A stretch of 64,000 bases of DNA from JACCVG01 sp963790245 (GCA_963790245.1 CAWBNP010000002.1:1302001-1366000), one strand, 5' to 3'; numbered from the stretch's first letter, positions 24,904-33,296 are shown. The notes: a model not told the origin generated them from the sequence alone. Translations and numbers: made by a program.

Positions 24904-25670
24904 CGCTCCAGAGCCGCTGCCCGCCGATCGGCCGACGGTCGATCTTCCAGCACCTCGCCAAGACCGCCGGCACCTCGCTGCGCGACGTGATCCACCGCAA
25001 CTACGCGGCCGCGGCCGAGCACGTCGTCGTCGGCTCGCCGCGCGACGAGGACCGCGCGACCGTCGCCAAGCGCTGGTACGCGGGTCTCAGCGAGAGCGAG
25101 CGGGCCTCGATCGCCTGCCTCGCCGGCCACCCCGCCAACCATCTGCTCTACTTGATCGAGCGTCCGCGGCGCGCGATCACGATCGTCCGCGAGCCGGTCG
25201 ACCGCGTGCTCTCGCGGTTTCACTTCGGCGGCCAGAAGCGCGGCAACGCCGGGATCCCGCACACCCTCGAGATGCTGTTCGCCGATCCCGAGCGGCTCGC
25301 GCGTGACGAGCCCGCGCTCTCGCGCCAGTACGTCAACGGCCAGAGCCGGGCGCTGCTCGCGCCGCTCCACGACATCGATCTCGCCGCGCTTGCCGCCTCC
25401 GATGGCCCGCCGCCCGATGCCGAGCTCTGGCGCGACGCGACTATTCGAGGCGCTCGACGCCGATTACATGGTCGGGGTGCGGGAGCGCTTCGAGCAGGCG
25501 GTGGTCGGCTTCGGTGCCGAGCTCGGCTGGGCAGAGCTCGACTCTCCCCGCGTGCCAAGGTCAACCGCGCGCGGCCCCCGCGCGCCGCCGAGGACGAGGC
25601 GCTGCTCGTGCGCGTGGGCGCGTACAACTGGCTCGATGCGGACCTGCATCGGCGCTACGCGAACCTCTGA
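24900..25670 (+). CDS. Sulfotransferase, copy 2 of a tandem pair, frameshifted
   Basis: The ATG at 24900 is in an ATGA overlap. Seen in order: FQHLAKTAGTSLRDVIHRNY (PAPS loop), TIVREPVDRVLSRFHFGGQ (3'-phosphate site), YVNGQSRALLAPLHD. After a shift near 25440 comes FEALDADYMVGVRERFEQAV, and after a shift back near 25550 KVNRARPP...AYNWLDADLHRRYANL to the stop at 25670. Like copy 1 it resembles the gene at 14372-15403 but lacks the Lys/Pro tail. The two shifts compensate, so the ends are in one frame. Third gene of the dioxygenase operon. Confidence 0.65.
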   Translation: MTLQSRCPPIGRRSIFQHLAKTAGTSLRDVIHRNYAAAAEHVVVGSPRDEDRATVAKRWYAGLSESERASIACLAGHPANHLLYLIERPRRAITIVREPVDRVLSRFHFGGQKRGNAGIPHTLEMLFADPERLARDEPALSRQYVNGQSRALLAPLHDIDLAALAASDGPPPDAELWRDATIRGARRRLHGRGAGALRAGGGRLRCRARLGRARLSPRAKVNRARPPRAAEDEALLVRVGAYNWLDADLHRRYANL

Positions 25671-25819
25671 ACTGCCTCATCTGATGCGACATTTCCCTGC
25701 AGATGGCATAGTTCCGAAGGCGTCTGTTGAGTTCAAGTTAATAGAGGCGCAGACCCGCGTGATGCTGGTAGGCTCTCGCGCTGTTCTAGACAAACGTACG
25801 ATTAGTGAAGGGATGACTC

Positions 25820-26453
25820 ATGAGTAGATCTTTTTTGATTGCGCTCGTCTCGGTCCTCGCGCTCGGTATCGGCGTGAGCTCCGCTGTTGCTTCGCACCTG
25901 TCGACCTCGTCGACTCCGTGTGTTCCGACCGCCGGTAACGACCTGTTCCTCGGCACCCAGTTCGCCGACACCTGCTCCCTCGGAGCTGGCAACGACCAGC
26001 TGCAGGGCAAGGAAGGCAACGATCTCCTGCACGGCGACGACGGTGCAGACACGGTCATCGGCGGCAAGAACAACGACTCCGTCTACGGCGACGCCGGCAA
26101 CGACAACGTCCGCGGCGGCGACGGCGACGACCCCCTAGTTGCCGGCGGTGCCGGTGACGACGAGCTCTCCGGCCAGTCCGGTAACGACACCGTCTTCGGC
26201 GAAGCCGGCATCGACAACATCGTCGGCGGGATCGGGCAACGACACGCTGGAGGGCGGCACGAGTCCGACTCCGTCTCCGACACCGGCGGTACCGGCGACA
26301 CCGACATCCTCTCGAGGAGACGCTGGCGATGACACGGTCAACGGCCGTGACGGCGACGGCAACGACACGATCGACGGCGGCGCCGGCAACGACGCCTGCA
26401 GCGCCGACGGTGGCGACACCGTGGTGGCCGCGACCTGCGAGAGCACGTTCTAG
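25820..26453 (+). CDS. Secreted RTX-like repeat protein 1, with three compensating indels
   Basis: The signal peptide MSRSFLIALVSVLALGIGVSS is followed by SHLSTSSTPC and then GGxGxDxU-type nonapeptides (GKEGNDLLHGDDGAD, GGDGDDP, GQSGNDTVFGEAG), the calcium-binding parallel beta-roll motif. Compared with unit 2 there is an extra g at about 26228-26230, a missing c near 26261 and an extra t near 26310. The correct frame is regained for NDACSADGG...CESTF and the stop at 26453. Length without indels about 210 aa. It ends at a strong terminator, so each unit is its own transcript. Likely a surface or matrix protein. Confidence 0.75.
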
Positions 26454-26503
26454 TCGCAGGTAAGTGATTCCTGGGTACGTTTAGTCCTAGGCACGCAGTT
26501 CAG

Positions 26504-26538
26504 AAAGACCCCCCGGGCCCAGCGCCCGGGGGGTCTTT
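26504..26538 (+). terminator. Rho-independent terminator after RTX unit 1
   Basis: 15-bp perfect stem aaagaccccccgggc (26504-26518) / gcccggggggtcttt (26524-26538), 5-nt loop, followed by a T-rich stretch. Its stem is repeated after unit 2. Confidence 0.9.
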
Positions 26539-26608
26539 CCTTTGCCGCGAATTCGATGTAGGGTCTTCGCCGTTCTAGACAAACGTACGATTAGTGAAGG
26601 GATGACTC

Positions 26609-27241
26609 ATGAGTAGATCTTTCTTGATTGCGCTCGTCTCGGTCCTCGCGCTCGGTATCGGCGTGAGCTCCGCTGTTGCTTCGCACCTGTCGACCTCGTC
26701 GACTCCGTGTGTTCCGACCGCCGGTAACGACGTCTTCCTCGGTACCCAGTTCGCCGATGTTTGCGACCTGGCAGCTGGCAACGATTCGCTGCAGGGGAAG
26801 GAAGGCAATGACGACCTGGGTGGCGAGGACGGCGCCGACACCGTGATCGGTGGCAAGGGCAACGATTTCGTCGACGGCGGCAACGGCAACGACAATGTCC
26901 GCGGCGGCGACGGAGACGACGGGTTCGTAGACGGCGATGCCGGTGACGACGAGGTCTCCGGCCAGGCGGGTAACGACCTGGTGCGCGGCTTTGGCGGCAT
27001 CGACAACATGCTCGGTGGATCGGGCAACGACACGTTGGAGGGCGGCACCGAGTCCGACTCCGTCTCCGACACCGGCGGTACCGGTGACACCGACATCCTC
27101 CGAGGTGACGCTGGCGACGACACGGTCAACGGCCGTGACGGCGACGGCAACGACACGATCGACGGCGGCGCCGGCAACGACGCCTGCAGCGCCGACGGTG
27201 GCGACACCGTGGTGGCCGCGAGCTGCGAGAGCACGTTCTAG
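26609..27241 (+). CDS. Secreted RTX-like repeat protein 2
   Basis: This intact 210-aa protein has a Sec signal (residues 1-24) and then an extracellular domain of about ten GGxGxD-type repeats (GKEGNDDLGGEDGAD, GGKGNDFVDGGNGND, GGDGDDGF). It is very acidic, as expected for calcium binding. Four Cys are conserved across the array: STPC, the CDL site, NDACSADGG and the terminal CESTF. In Gram-negative RTX proteins the repeats accompany type I export; here a Sec signal replaces that. Start ATG 26609 after GAAGGGATGACTC (gaaggg as ribosome site). Confidence 0.88.
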   Translation: MSRSFLIALVSVLALGIGVSSAVASHLSTSSTPCVPTAGNDVFLGTQFADVCDLAAGNDSLQGKEGNDDLGGEDGADTVIGGKGNDFVDGGNGNDNVRGGDGDDGFVDGDAGDDEVSGQAGNDLVRGFGGIDNMLGGSGNDTLEGGTESDSVSDTGGTGDTDILRGDAGDDTVNGRDGDGNDTIDGGAGNDACSADGGDTVVAASCESTF

Positions 27242-27291
27242 TCGCAGGTAAGTGATTCCTGGGTACGTTTAGTCCTAGGCACGCAGTTCAG

Positions 27292-27326
27292 AAAGACCCC
27301 CCGGGCCCAGCGCCCGGGGGGTCTTT
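27292..27326 (+). terminator. Rho-independent terminator after RTX unit 2
   Basis: Same 15-bp stem as after unit 1: aaagaccccccgggc (27292-27306) / gcccggggggtcttt (27312-27326), then ccttt. Confidence 0.9.
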
Positions 27327-27396
27327 CCTTTGCCGCGAGTTCGATGTAGGGTCGGGCCGTCCTAGACAGCGTATGACTCGGCAAGGGAGAGTCCTC

Positions 27397-28047
27397 ATGA
27401 ATAGATCACTTCTGATCGCGATGGCTTCGATCCTCGCGCTCGGCATCAGTGCGAGCTCGGTTGTCGCATCGCATCTTTCTACGGCGTCGACGCCGTGCGT
27501 CTCGACAGGCGGCGACGACGTCTTCCTCGGCACCCAGTTCGCCGATGCGTGCGCTCTCGGCGCCGGCAACGACTCGCTGCAGGGCAAGGAGGGCAACGAC
27601 GCACTCGACGGCCAGGCGGGAGCCGACACCGTCATCGGCGGCAAGAACAATGACGACCTTCTCGGCGGCGACGGCAACGACCTCATTCGCGGCGGGGATG
27701 GCGACGACGTCGATATGGACGGGAATGACGGAGATGACGAGCTCTTAGGCGGTCCCGGCAACGACGGTCGCCTGCCGGTAGGCGGCGCTGATGACGTCGA
27801 CGGCGACGACGGTGTAGACAACGTGATCGGTGGTCCGGGTAATGACGTGATCGAAGGTGGCCCAGGCAGCGACAGCGTCTCGGACACTGACGGCGGCGAC
27901 TCCGACACCCTGGCTGGCGAGGACGGCGATGACACGGTCAACGGCCGCGACGGAGACGGCAGCGACACCATCGACGGTGGTGCCAACAACGACGCCTGCA
28001 GCGCCGACGGCGGCGACATCGTCGTGAATTGCGAGAGCACGTTCTAG
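27397..28047 (+). CDS. Secreted RTX-like repeat protein 3
   Basis: This 216-aa paralogue starts at ATG 27397 (MNRSLLIAMASILALGISASS), aligned with the other units and preceded by AAGGGAGAG. The signal peptide is followed by STPCVSTGGDDVFLGTQFADAC, then GGxGxD repeats including GGDGNDLIRGGDGDDVDMDGND and GGPGNDVIEGGPGSD. The C-terminus NNDACSADGGDIVVNCESTF keeps the Cys pattern. It is more diverged than units 1 and 2, so it is an older duplication. It has its own upstream TAGGGT box and downstream terminator. Extracellular; likely calcium-stabilised. Confidence 0.88.
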   Translation: MNRSLLIAMASILALGISASSVVASHLSTASTPCVSTGGDDVFLGTQFADACALGAGNDSLQGKEGNDALDGQAGADTVIGGKNNDDLLGGDGNDLIRGGDGDDVDMDGNDGDDELLGGPGNDGRLPVGGADDVDGDDGVDNVIGGPGNDVIEGGPGSDSVSDTDGGDSDTLAGEDGDDTVNGRDGDGSDTIDGGANNDACSADGGDIVVNCESTF

Positions 28048-28098
28048 TCGTTCGTGAGTAGTTCCTGAGTACGTTTTCGTTCGAGGCACGTAGTTCAG

Positions 28099-28125
28099 GA
28101 CCCCCGGGCACGGTGCCCGGGGGTC
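28099..28125 (+). terminator. Rho-independent terminator after RTX unit 3
   Basis: 12-bp stem gacccccgggca (28099-28110) / tgcccgggggtc (28114-28125), 3-nt loop, followed by ttttc. Confidence 0.9.
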
Positions 28126-28179
28126 TTTTCTTCGGGTGGGGCTCGCTATAGGGCATGACCGTCCTTAGCCGTTCGACCA

Positions 28180-28548
28180 GTGAAGGGGTACCCGGAGAAC
28201 AGATCACTTCTGATCACGGCGATTTCGGTCCTCGCGCTCGGTATCGGCGCAAGCTCTGTCGCTTGCATCTCTCGACATCGTCGACGCCGGTGTGCCGACT
28301 GCCGCGAACGACCTCTTTCTCGGCACCCAGTTCGCCGATGTCTGCGCCCTCGGAGACGACAACGACCAGCTCCAGGGCAGGGAAGACAGAATGCAACCCT
28401 TGATGGCGGTGTCGACACCATGATCGGCGGTAAGAACAACGACGACGTCGACGGCAACGACTCCATCGACGGCGGCGCTGGCAACGACGCCTGCAGCGCC
28501 GAGGGTCTAAGCACGGACTCGTGCAAAAGCGGGGCCTGGCACTGGTAG
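28180..28548 (+). pseudogene. Decayed RTX-like unit 4
   Basis: The signal-peptide remnant RSLLITAISVLALGIGASSV is present, but the equivalent of the start ATG reads GAG (gagaacagatca instead of atgaatagatca). The frame then shifts after ASSVA; LGTQFADVCALGDDNDQLQG lies in another frame. Only IGGKNNDDVDGND and GGAGNDACSAEG remain of the repeat and C-terminal regions, and CESTF is lost. A GTG at 28180 could start a short product, but most of the beta-roll is gone, so it is called a pseudogene. Confidence 0.75.
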
Positions 28549-28595
28549 GCTGGCGCCTTAAGGCAACCTTACGATTGGGCGAATGCGGGGTATTC

Positions 28596-29309
28596 ATGAG
28601 TAGATCATTTTCGGTGGCGCTGGCTTTTACACTGGCGCTCGCGGTCGGTGCAGGATCGGCGGTTGCGTCCCACCTATCCACCGAATCGACACCGTGCATC
28701 ACCTCGGTCGGCAACGACCGCTTCCTCGGCACCCAGTTCGCTGACACGTGCGCACTCGGCAACGGCAACGACACGATGCAGGGCAAGGAGGGCAACGACG
28801 TCCTCAACGGCGAAGCCGGCTCCGACTCCATCATCGGCGGCAAGAACAACGACACACTCAGCGGAGGCGACGGCAACGACGCCCTCAGAGGCGGCGACGG
28901 TGACGACCCCGGGATCAGCGGCGGAGCGGGCGACGATGAGGTCCAGGGCGAGGCCGGTAATGACGTCCTCAACGGCGGTGACGGGACCGACAACCTGTTC
29001 GGCGGGCTGGGCAACGACGACATCAACGGCGACGGTGGCAACGATCGCCTGACCGACGTCGGCGGCGACCGCTACGGCGAGTCACGGTCTGATCGCGGCG
29101 ACGCCGATGATCTCGACGGCGGCGCCGGGGATGACTTCCTCGACGCGCGCGATGGTGATGGCAACGATCGGATCGACGGCGGCGCAGGGACCGACAACTG
29201 CCTCGCCGACGGTGGTGACCAGGTCGTGATGAACACTTGCGAGCAGGTCCAGCCCGGAAGCGGTGGCCCCGCGAACCCGCTCCAGCCGCTGATCGACCTG
29301 TTCCCCTAA
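28596..29309 (+). CDS. Secreted RTX-like repeat protein 5
   Basis: 237 aa from ATG 28596 (MSRSFSVALAFTLALAVGAGS), aligned with the other units. The signal is followed by SHLSTESTPCITSVGNDRFL and at least ten GGxGxD repeats (GGAGDDEVQGEAGND, GGLGNDDINGDGGND). The C-terminus differs: NTCEQVQPGSGGPANPLQPLID replaces CESTF and adds a Pro-rich end, possibly for surface retention. A TAGGCT box at about 28544 could be its promoter, inside the remains of unit 4. It converges with the glycosidase gene, 16 nt apart. Confidence 0.85.
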   Translation: MSRSFSVALAFTLALAVGAGSAVASHLSTESTPCITSVGNDRFLGTQFADTCALGNGNDTMQGKEGNDVLNGEAGSDSIIGGKNNDTLSGGDGNDALRGGDGDDPGISGGAGDDEVQGEAGNDVLNGGDGTDNLFGGLGNDDINGDGGNDRLTDVGGDRYGESRSDRGDADDLDGGAGDDFLDARDGDGNDRIDGGAGTDNCLADGGDQVVMNTCEQVQPGSGGPANPLQPLIDLFP

Positions 29310-29325
29310 GTCGGGTCGGCGACGG

Positions 29326-30804
29326 TTACGGCAGCGGTCCGACGCCCGGTGAGCCCTTCGCCAGCGCACAGAAGGCCTGCCAGGACGGCTTCGGCTCGCC
29401 CTCGAAGTTGAACAGGCCGGTGTAGGTCTGCCAGATCTTGTTGTCGGGATTCTCGGGCGGCGAGGTGTCACCATCACGCCATTGAAACCAGAGCGCCTTC
29501 TCGATGCCGTAGGCCTCGGCACGCTGCTTGATCAGGGCGATGTCGCCTCGTAGGATCGCTGCTTGGCCGGGCTCGTCGGTGGTCAGCGGCGTCTTCGGGC
29601 CGTCGGAGGCGACCCCGAACTCGGTGACCCAGATCGGCTTGTCCCGATCCCCGTTTCGATCAGCTAGCTCGCGCACGCGGCGCAGCGAATCGTCGATCGC
29701 GGGCCGCTCGTCGACGAACGCGAACGGCTGGGGGGCGAGCACGTCAAAGTCAGCGCGGGCCCCGGCGTCGTAGAGCTGGCCCAGGAACTTCGACATCGGA
29801 AGCGGCGCGTCGGCGCGCTCGAGCATCCCGGCCAACACCGTCTGGGCCTTCGGGTCTGCGCGCTTGATCGCGGCGTTGGTGGCCTTCAGGAACTCCGCGT
29901 ACTGCTCGGCGTCGGGCTCGGCGTCCGTCCAGAACGGCGAGAGGTTGGGCTCGTTCCAGACCTGCCAGGCGGTGACCGGGTTGTAGCGCAGCGTCCCGGA
30001 CCTGATCTTGTCAGCGTTCTCGCGCCAGAAGTCGCCAAGCGGCTTGTAGCGCCCGACCATCCGCTCGACGAACGCCGACCAGGCACGCAGGTCGGCCTTC
30101 GTCCGCGGCGGCTCGTTGCTCGACTCGATGCCCTTCACCCAAGCCGGGGAGGCGAACAGGATCGGGAGAAGCTCGACGCTCGGCAGCGGTCCCTCGCTGG
30201 CCGCGTACATCAACTCCTCGAAGTCGCCGAGAAAATACGGGCCGTTGCGCTCTAGCTCGATCTCCTCCCAATCGATAGACGCCCGGACCATCCTCGCGCC
30301 CCCCAGCCTCAGCCGCTCGACCTCAGCCACCTCGAGGACATCCGAGCCTTCGGTCGCGACGCCGAGGTCGACGGCGGCCTGGCTGACCGCCGGCACCCCG
30401 AGCGCCGCCAACAGGAGCATCGCCAGCGCCACTCCGCCGCGCCGGCGGCGGGCCAGCGCGTAGAGCAGCGCCGCGATCAGCAGCAGTGAGAGGACCACGG
30501 GCAGGGCGACCCCCAACGCGCCGGCCGAGCCGCCCGCGCTCGAGCCGAAATCGGCGACGCTCGCTAGGGCGCTGGGGTCGGGGCCCTCGATGCAGTTGCG
30601 CACGTCGACGGCGGCGATCGTTCCGGCCGAGGAATCTCCGGAGGCGGCCGCACGCCGGCATCGGGGTCTACTCTCCGTGTACTGGTCCGCCGCCGCACCG
30701 CCACTGAACGGGTCGGCCGCGAGCGCGGGTGCTGCGCCGAGCGACGCCAGCACCAGCAAGAATGCAATCGTTCCCGAGGGGCACCATGAAGCATTACCTG
30801 ACAA
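29326..30804 (-). CDS. Membrane-anchored or secreted clan GH-A glycoside hydrolase-like protein
   Basis: Up to 492 aa. The catalytic barrel covers about 145-480: WNEPN with E285 (acid/base) and WVTEFG with E395 (nucleophile), the two GH-A glutamates. The region before it is unusual: an N-terminal signal-like segment, a DQYTE-containing linker, a membrane helix (about 98-118, GVALPVVLSLLLIAALLYAL followed by RRRR), then a second signal-like segment (VALAMLLLAALGVPAVSQA, 125-143). The longest start is TTG 30804; GTG 30432 or ATG 30420 would give a simple secreted enzyme. Paralogue of the gene at 1-771. Confidence 0.7.
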   Translation of the reverse strand: MSGNASWCPSGTIAFLLVLASLGAAPALAADPFSGGAAADQYTESRPRCRRAAASGDSSAGTIAAVDVRNCIEGPDPSALASVADFGSSAGGSAGALGVALPVVLSLLLIAALLYALARRRRGGVALAMLLLAALGVPAVSQAAVDLGVATEGSDVLEVAEVERLRLGGARMVRASIDWEEIELERNGPYFLGDFEELMYAASEGPLPSVELLPILFASPAWVKGIESSNEPPRTKADLRAWSAFVERMVGRYKPLGDFWRENADKIRSGTLRYNPVTAWQVWNEPNLSPFWTDAEPDAEQYAEFLKATNAAIKRADPKAQTVLAGMLERADAPLPMSKFLGQLYDAGARADFDVLAPQPFAFVDERPAIDDSLRRVRELADRNGDRDKPIWVTEFGVASDGPKTPLTTDEPGQAAILRGDIALIKQRAEAYGIEKALWFQWRDGDTSPPENPDNKIWQTYTGLFNFEGEPKPSWQAFCALAKGSPGVGPLP

Positions 30805-32726
30805 TACGAGAGAACAGCAGCCGATCGCTCCCCTTGATCGGCGTCGGCCGCGTTCGTGCCGCTGGTCTGGCTCGGCCTCAGCGGTGGCGGCTTCGACGCG
30901 GTCGTTCGAGGTCAGGTCGGGATCGTCATCTGGTGGGTGCTGATCCTCGGTCTCGCCCTCAGCCTGATTCCGCTCGGCGCGATCGGGCAGCGTGGCTGGA
31001 TCGCGCTGGTCGCGCTGGCACCGGCCTCTCGGTCTGGACGGGGTTGTCGCTGCTCTGGAGCGACGCGGCGGCGCGACCTGGGAGGAGCTCGGCCGCCTGG
31101 CGACCTACACCGGCGTGCTCGCGCTCGGCCTCTGCCTGCGCCGCGACGCCGTCGCCGCGCGACAGATCATCGCCGGGGTTGGAGCGGTGCGCTCGTGCTG
31201 CTCGCGCTCGTCGCGCTCTGCTCACGCCTGGTGCCCGGGCTGGTTCCCGCGCGACTCGGCCGACGTCTTCGAGGAGGCGAACGGCTCAGCTATCCGATCG
31301 GCTACTGGAACGGGCTCGCGGCGCACTCTGCGTGATGACGCTGCCGCTGCTGCTCGCGGCCGCGACGCTCGCCCGACGGCCCGCGCGTCCGCGCGCCGCG
31401 GCGCGCGCTGCTCCCGGCCCTGCTTCTGACCGGCTACCTCACCTTCTCGCGCTCGGCGAGTCGTCTTCGCGGCGCTCGCCGTCGCTGTCTTCCTCAGCTT
31501 CGCGACCGATCGGGTGCGGGCGCTGGCCGACGCTCGCCTCGGCGCCGCGGGCGGCCTGGTCCTGATGCTGCTCGCGTCGGGCCGCGAGGCATTCGAAGGC
31601 GGGCTGGTTTCCCGCCGCGGCGAGCTCTGAGGGGCTGCTGATGCTCGCGATCACGATCGTCGTTTCGGTGATCGTCGGCTTGGTACGCCGTTGCCGACCG
31701 ACGCCCGCGTCGGTCGGCCGAGCTCGCCATCGCCGCCGGCACTCACCGCGGCGAGCCTGGATCGCGATCGGTGCCATCGTGCTCGTCCTGATCGGCGGTG
31801 GGCTTGCACTCGGCGGCGGCGAACTGCTCGGCGGCGCTTGGACGAACTTCAAGAACCCGGCCCGGCGTCTCGGCCGACGACGGAGCCACCGACCGTTTCG
31901 TTCGCTCGGCGGCAATGGCCGCTACCAGTTCTGGGGATGTCGCGCTTCAACAGACCGGCGAGCGAGCTCGTGAAAGGCACCGGCGCCGGCAGCTACCCCG
32001 TCTGGTGGCTACGCGAGCGGCCGTTCGACAGCTTCGCGCAGAACGCCCACTCGCTCTACCTCGAGACACTCGGCGAGCTCGGCGTCGTCGGCATCGAGCT
32101 CCTACTCACGCTGGTGATCCTCGCCCTCTTCGCCGCGATCAGCCGCACCCGCGCAGTCGCGGGCGCCGAGCGGACCGCGCTCGCGGCGGCCACCGCAGCG
32201 CTGCGTCGTCTTCGTCCTCTGGGCGGGGATCGACTGGCTATGGCAGGTCGCCGTGTTGCCGGCCGCGTTCCTGCTCCTGCTGGCCGCGACGATCGGGGGC
32301 GAGAACACCGATGGCGACGGTGCGCGCCTCTCCGGTCGTATCCGTGCGCCGCTCGTGGTCGTAGGGCTGCTGGCCGTGGCGGCGATCGTGATCCCGACCG
32401 TGGTCGCGGGGCAGCTCGCCACGAGCCGCGTCTGCCGCGGCCGCAGGTGACCTCGATCGCGCGCTGGTCGACGCTCGCCGGGCGATCGCGGTGCTTCCCG
32501 CCGCGGGCGAGCCGCGCCGCGAGGAGGCGCTGGTTCTCGAGCAGCGGGGCGAGCTGATCGCGGCCGTCACTGCCGCGCAAGCGGCCACCGACCGCGAGCC
32601 GCTATGACTGGCAGAACTGGCTGCTGGTCTCGCGGCTCGAGCGCGCGAACGGCGACCCCGCCGCGGCCGTGCGTGCGCGCCGGATCGCCGAGCTCGAACA
32701 ACCCGCTCTCGCCGGTCTTCGATTAA
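30786..32726 (+). pseudogene. O-antigen ligase/Wzy-like membrane protein with TPR-like tail, many frameshifts
   Basis: ATG 30786 (MKHYLTIRENSSRSLPL) follows GAGGGGCACC. Successive frames give WLGLSGGGFDAV, TGLSVWTGLSLLWSD, WEELGRLATYTGVLALGLCL, YPIGYWNGL, TLPLLLAAATLA and AWIAIGAIVLVLIGGG. The PF04932 hallmark follows: GTGAGSYPVWW, then FAQNAHSLYLETLGELGVVG. More helices and the tail YDWQNWLLVSRLERANGD end at NNPLSPVFD and TAA 32726. Every block is recognisable but at least eight single-base shifts separate them. Such proteins ligate or polymerise lipid-linked glycans at the outer membrane face. Real decay or poor local sequence. Confidence 0.7.
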
Positions 32727-32813
32727 GTCGGCGTAGACCTTCGCCCGGGCGCGCCGCACCGATTAGGCTGGTGCCGGGTTGTCACGTCTGTCCCGAAATA
32801 GAAGGAGACGTTC

Positions 32814-33214
32814 ATGAACATGCGTTTGATCGGCCTCAGCGCGCTCGTCCTGGTCGCGGCTGTTATGCCGGCGGCTTCGGCGACCGCCAAGAAGACGACG
32901 AAGTCGGAGATCCACGCGTTCGTGGTGACGAACACCCTGCCCGGCCAGGAGGGCGAGTTCGCCGCCGGCGTGCTCGTCGAGTCGAAGAAGAAGACCTGCA
33001 TCCGTACCCGCAAGGTCGATTTCTTTTTCGAAGGCGACAAGTTCGGTAGCACCAAGACCGACAAGAACGGCGAGGCCTACGCCAAGACCGGTGAGGGCAC
33101 AGCGTCATCAAGGCCGGCAAGTACGAGGCGAAGATGAAGAAGAAGGGCAACTGCAGCCCGGACAACAGCTCCGGGACGGTTGACAGCGCCGGGACGTTTA
33201 CGCCCAAAGGCTGA
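32814..33214 (+). CDS. Small secreted protein, unknown function, one frameshift
   Basis: ATG 32814 (or 32820) follows AAGGAGACGTTC, one of the best ribosome sites here. The signal MNMRLIGLSALVLVAAVMPA is followed by a Lys-rich mature domain (KKTTKSEIHAF, ESKKKTCIRTRKVDFFFEGD). Near 33097 the frame shifts; the other frame continues VIKAGKYEAKMKKKGNCSPD and GTFTPKG to TGA 33212-33214, giving about 133 aa. The VDFFFEGDKFGSTKTDKNGEAY segment looks like one strand set of an Ig-like or carboxypeptidase-regulatory fold; this is tentative. A terminator follows directly. Confidence 0.65.
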
Positions 33215-33231
33215 ACGAACCTCGCTTGGAT

Positions 33232-33261
33232 CGAAGGGCCCGGCTTCGGCTGGGCCCTTCG
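33232..33261 (+). terminator. Rho-independent terminator
   Basis: Stem cgaagggccc (33232-33241) / gggcccttcg (33252-33261) with a further ggc/gct pairing around a ttcg loop, followed by tcttt. Confidence 0.85.
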
Positions 33262-33296
33262 TCTTTGTGGGGGCGATCTGCGCTACGGTGCGGCGC

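Larger units (their letters stand above)
25783..27360 (+). repeat. Tandem 789-bp duplication carrying two RTX-like genes with promoter and terminator
   Basis: The upstream block beginning gttctagacaaacgtacg occurs at 25783 and 26572; the ATGs are at 25820 and 26609 (offset 789). The 3' untranslated block and GC-rich terminator also repeat (26504 and 27292, offset 788). The leader and signal-peptide region are almost identical, while the central repeat region differs. A third, more diverged unit follows (27397), then a decayed fourth and a fifth. Confidence 0.85.

Noticed and set aside
25820..29309. Possible CRISPR array or VNTR suggested by dense short repeats
   Set aside because: The repeats are in-frame, imperfect Gly/Asp codons of the RTX beta-roll, without constant direct repeats and unique spacers.
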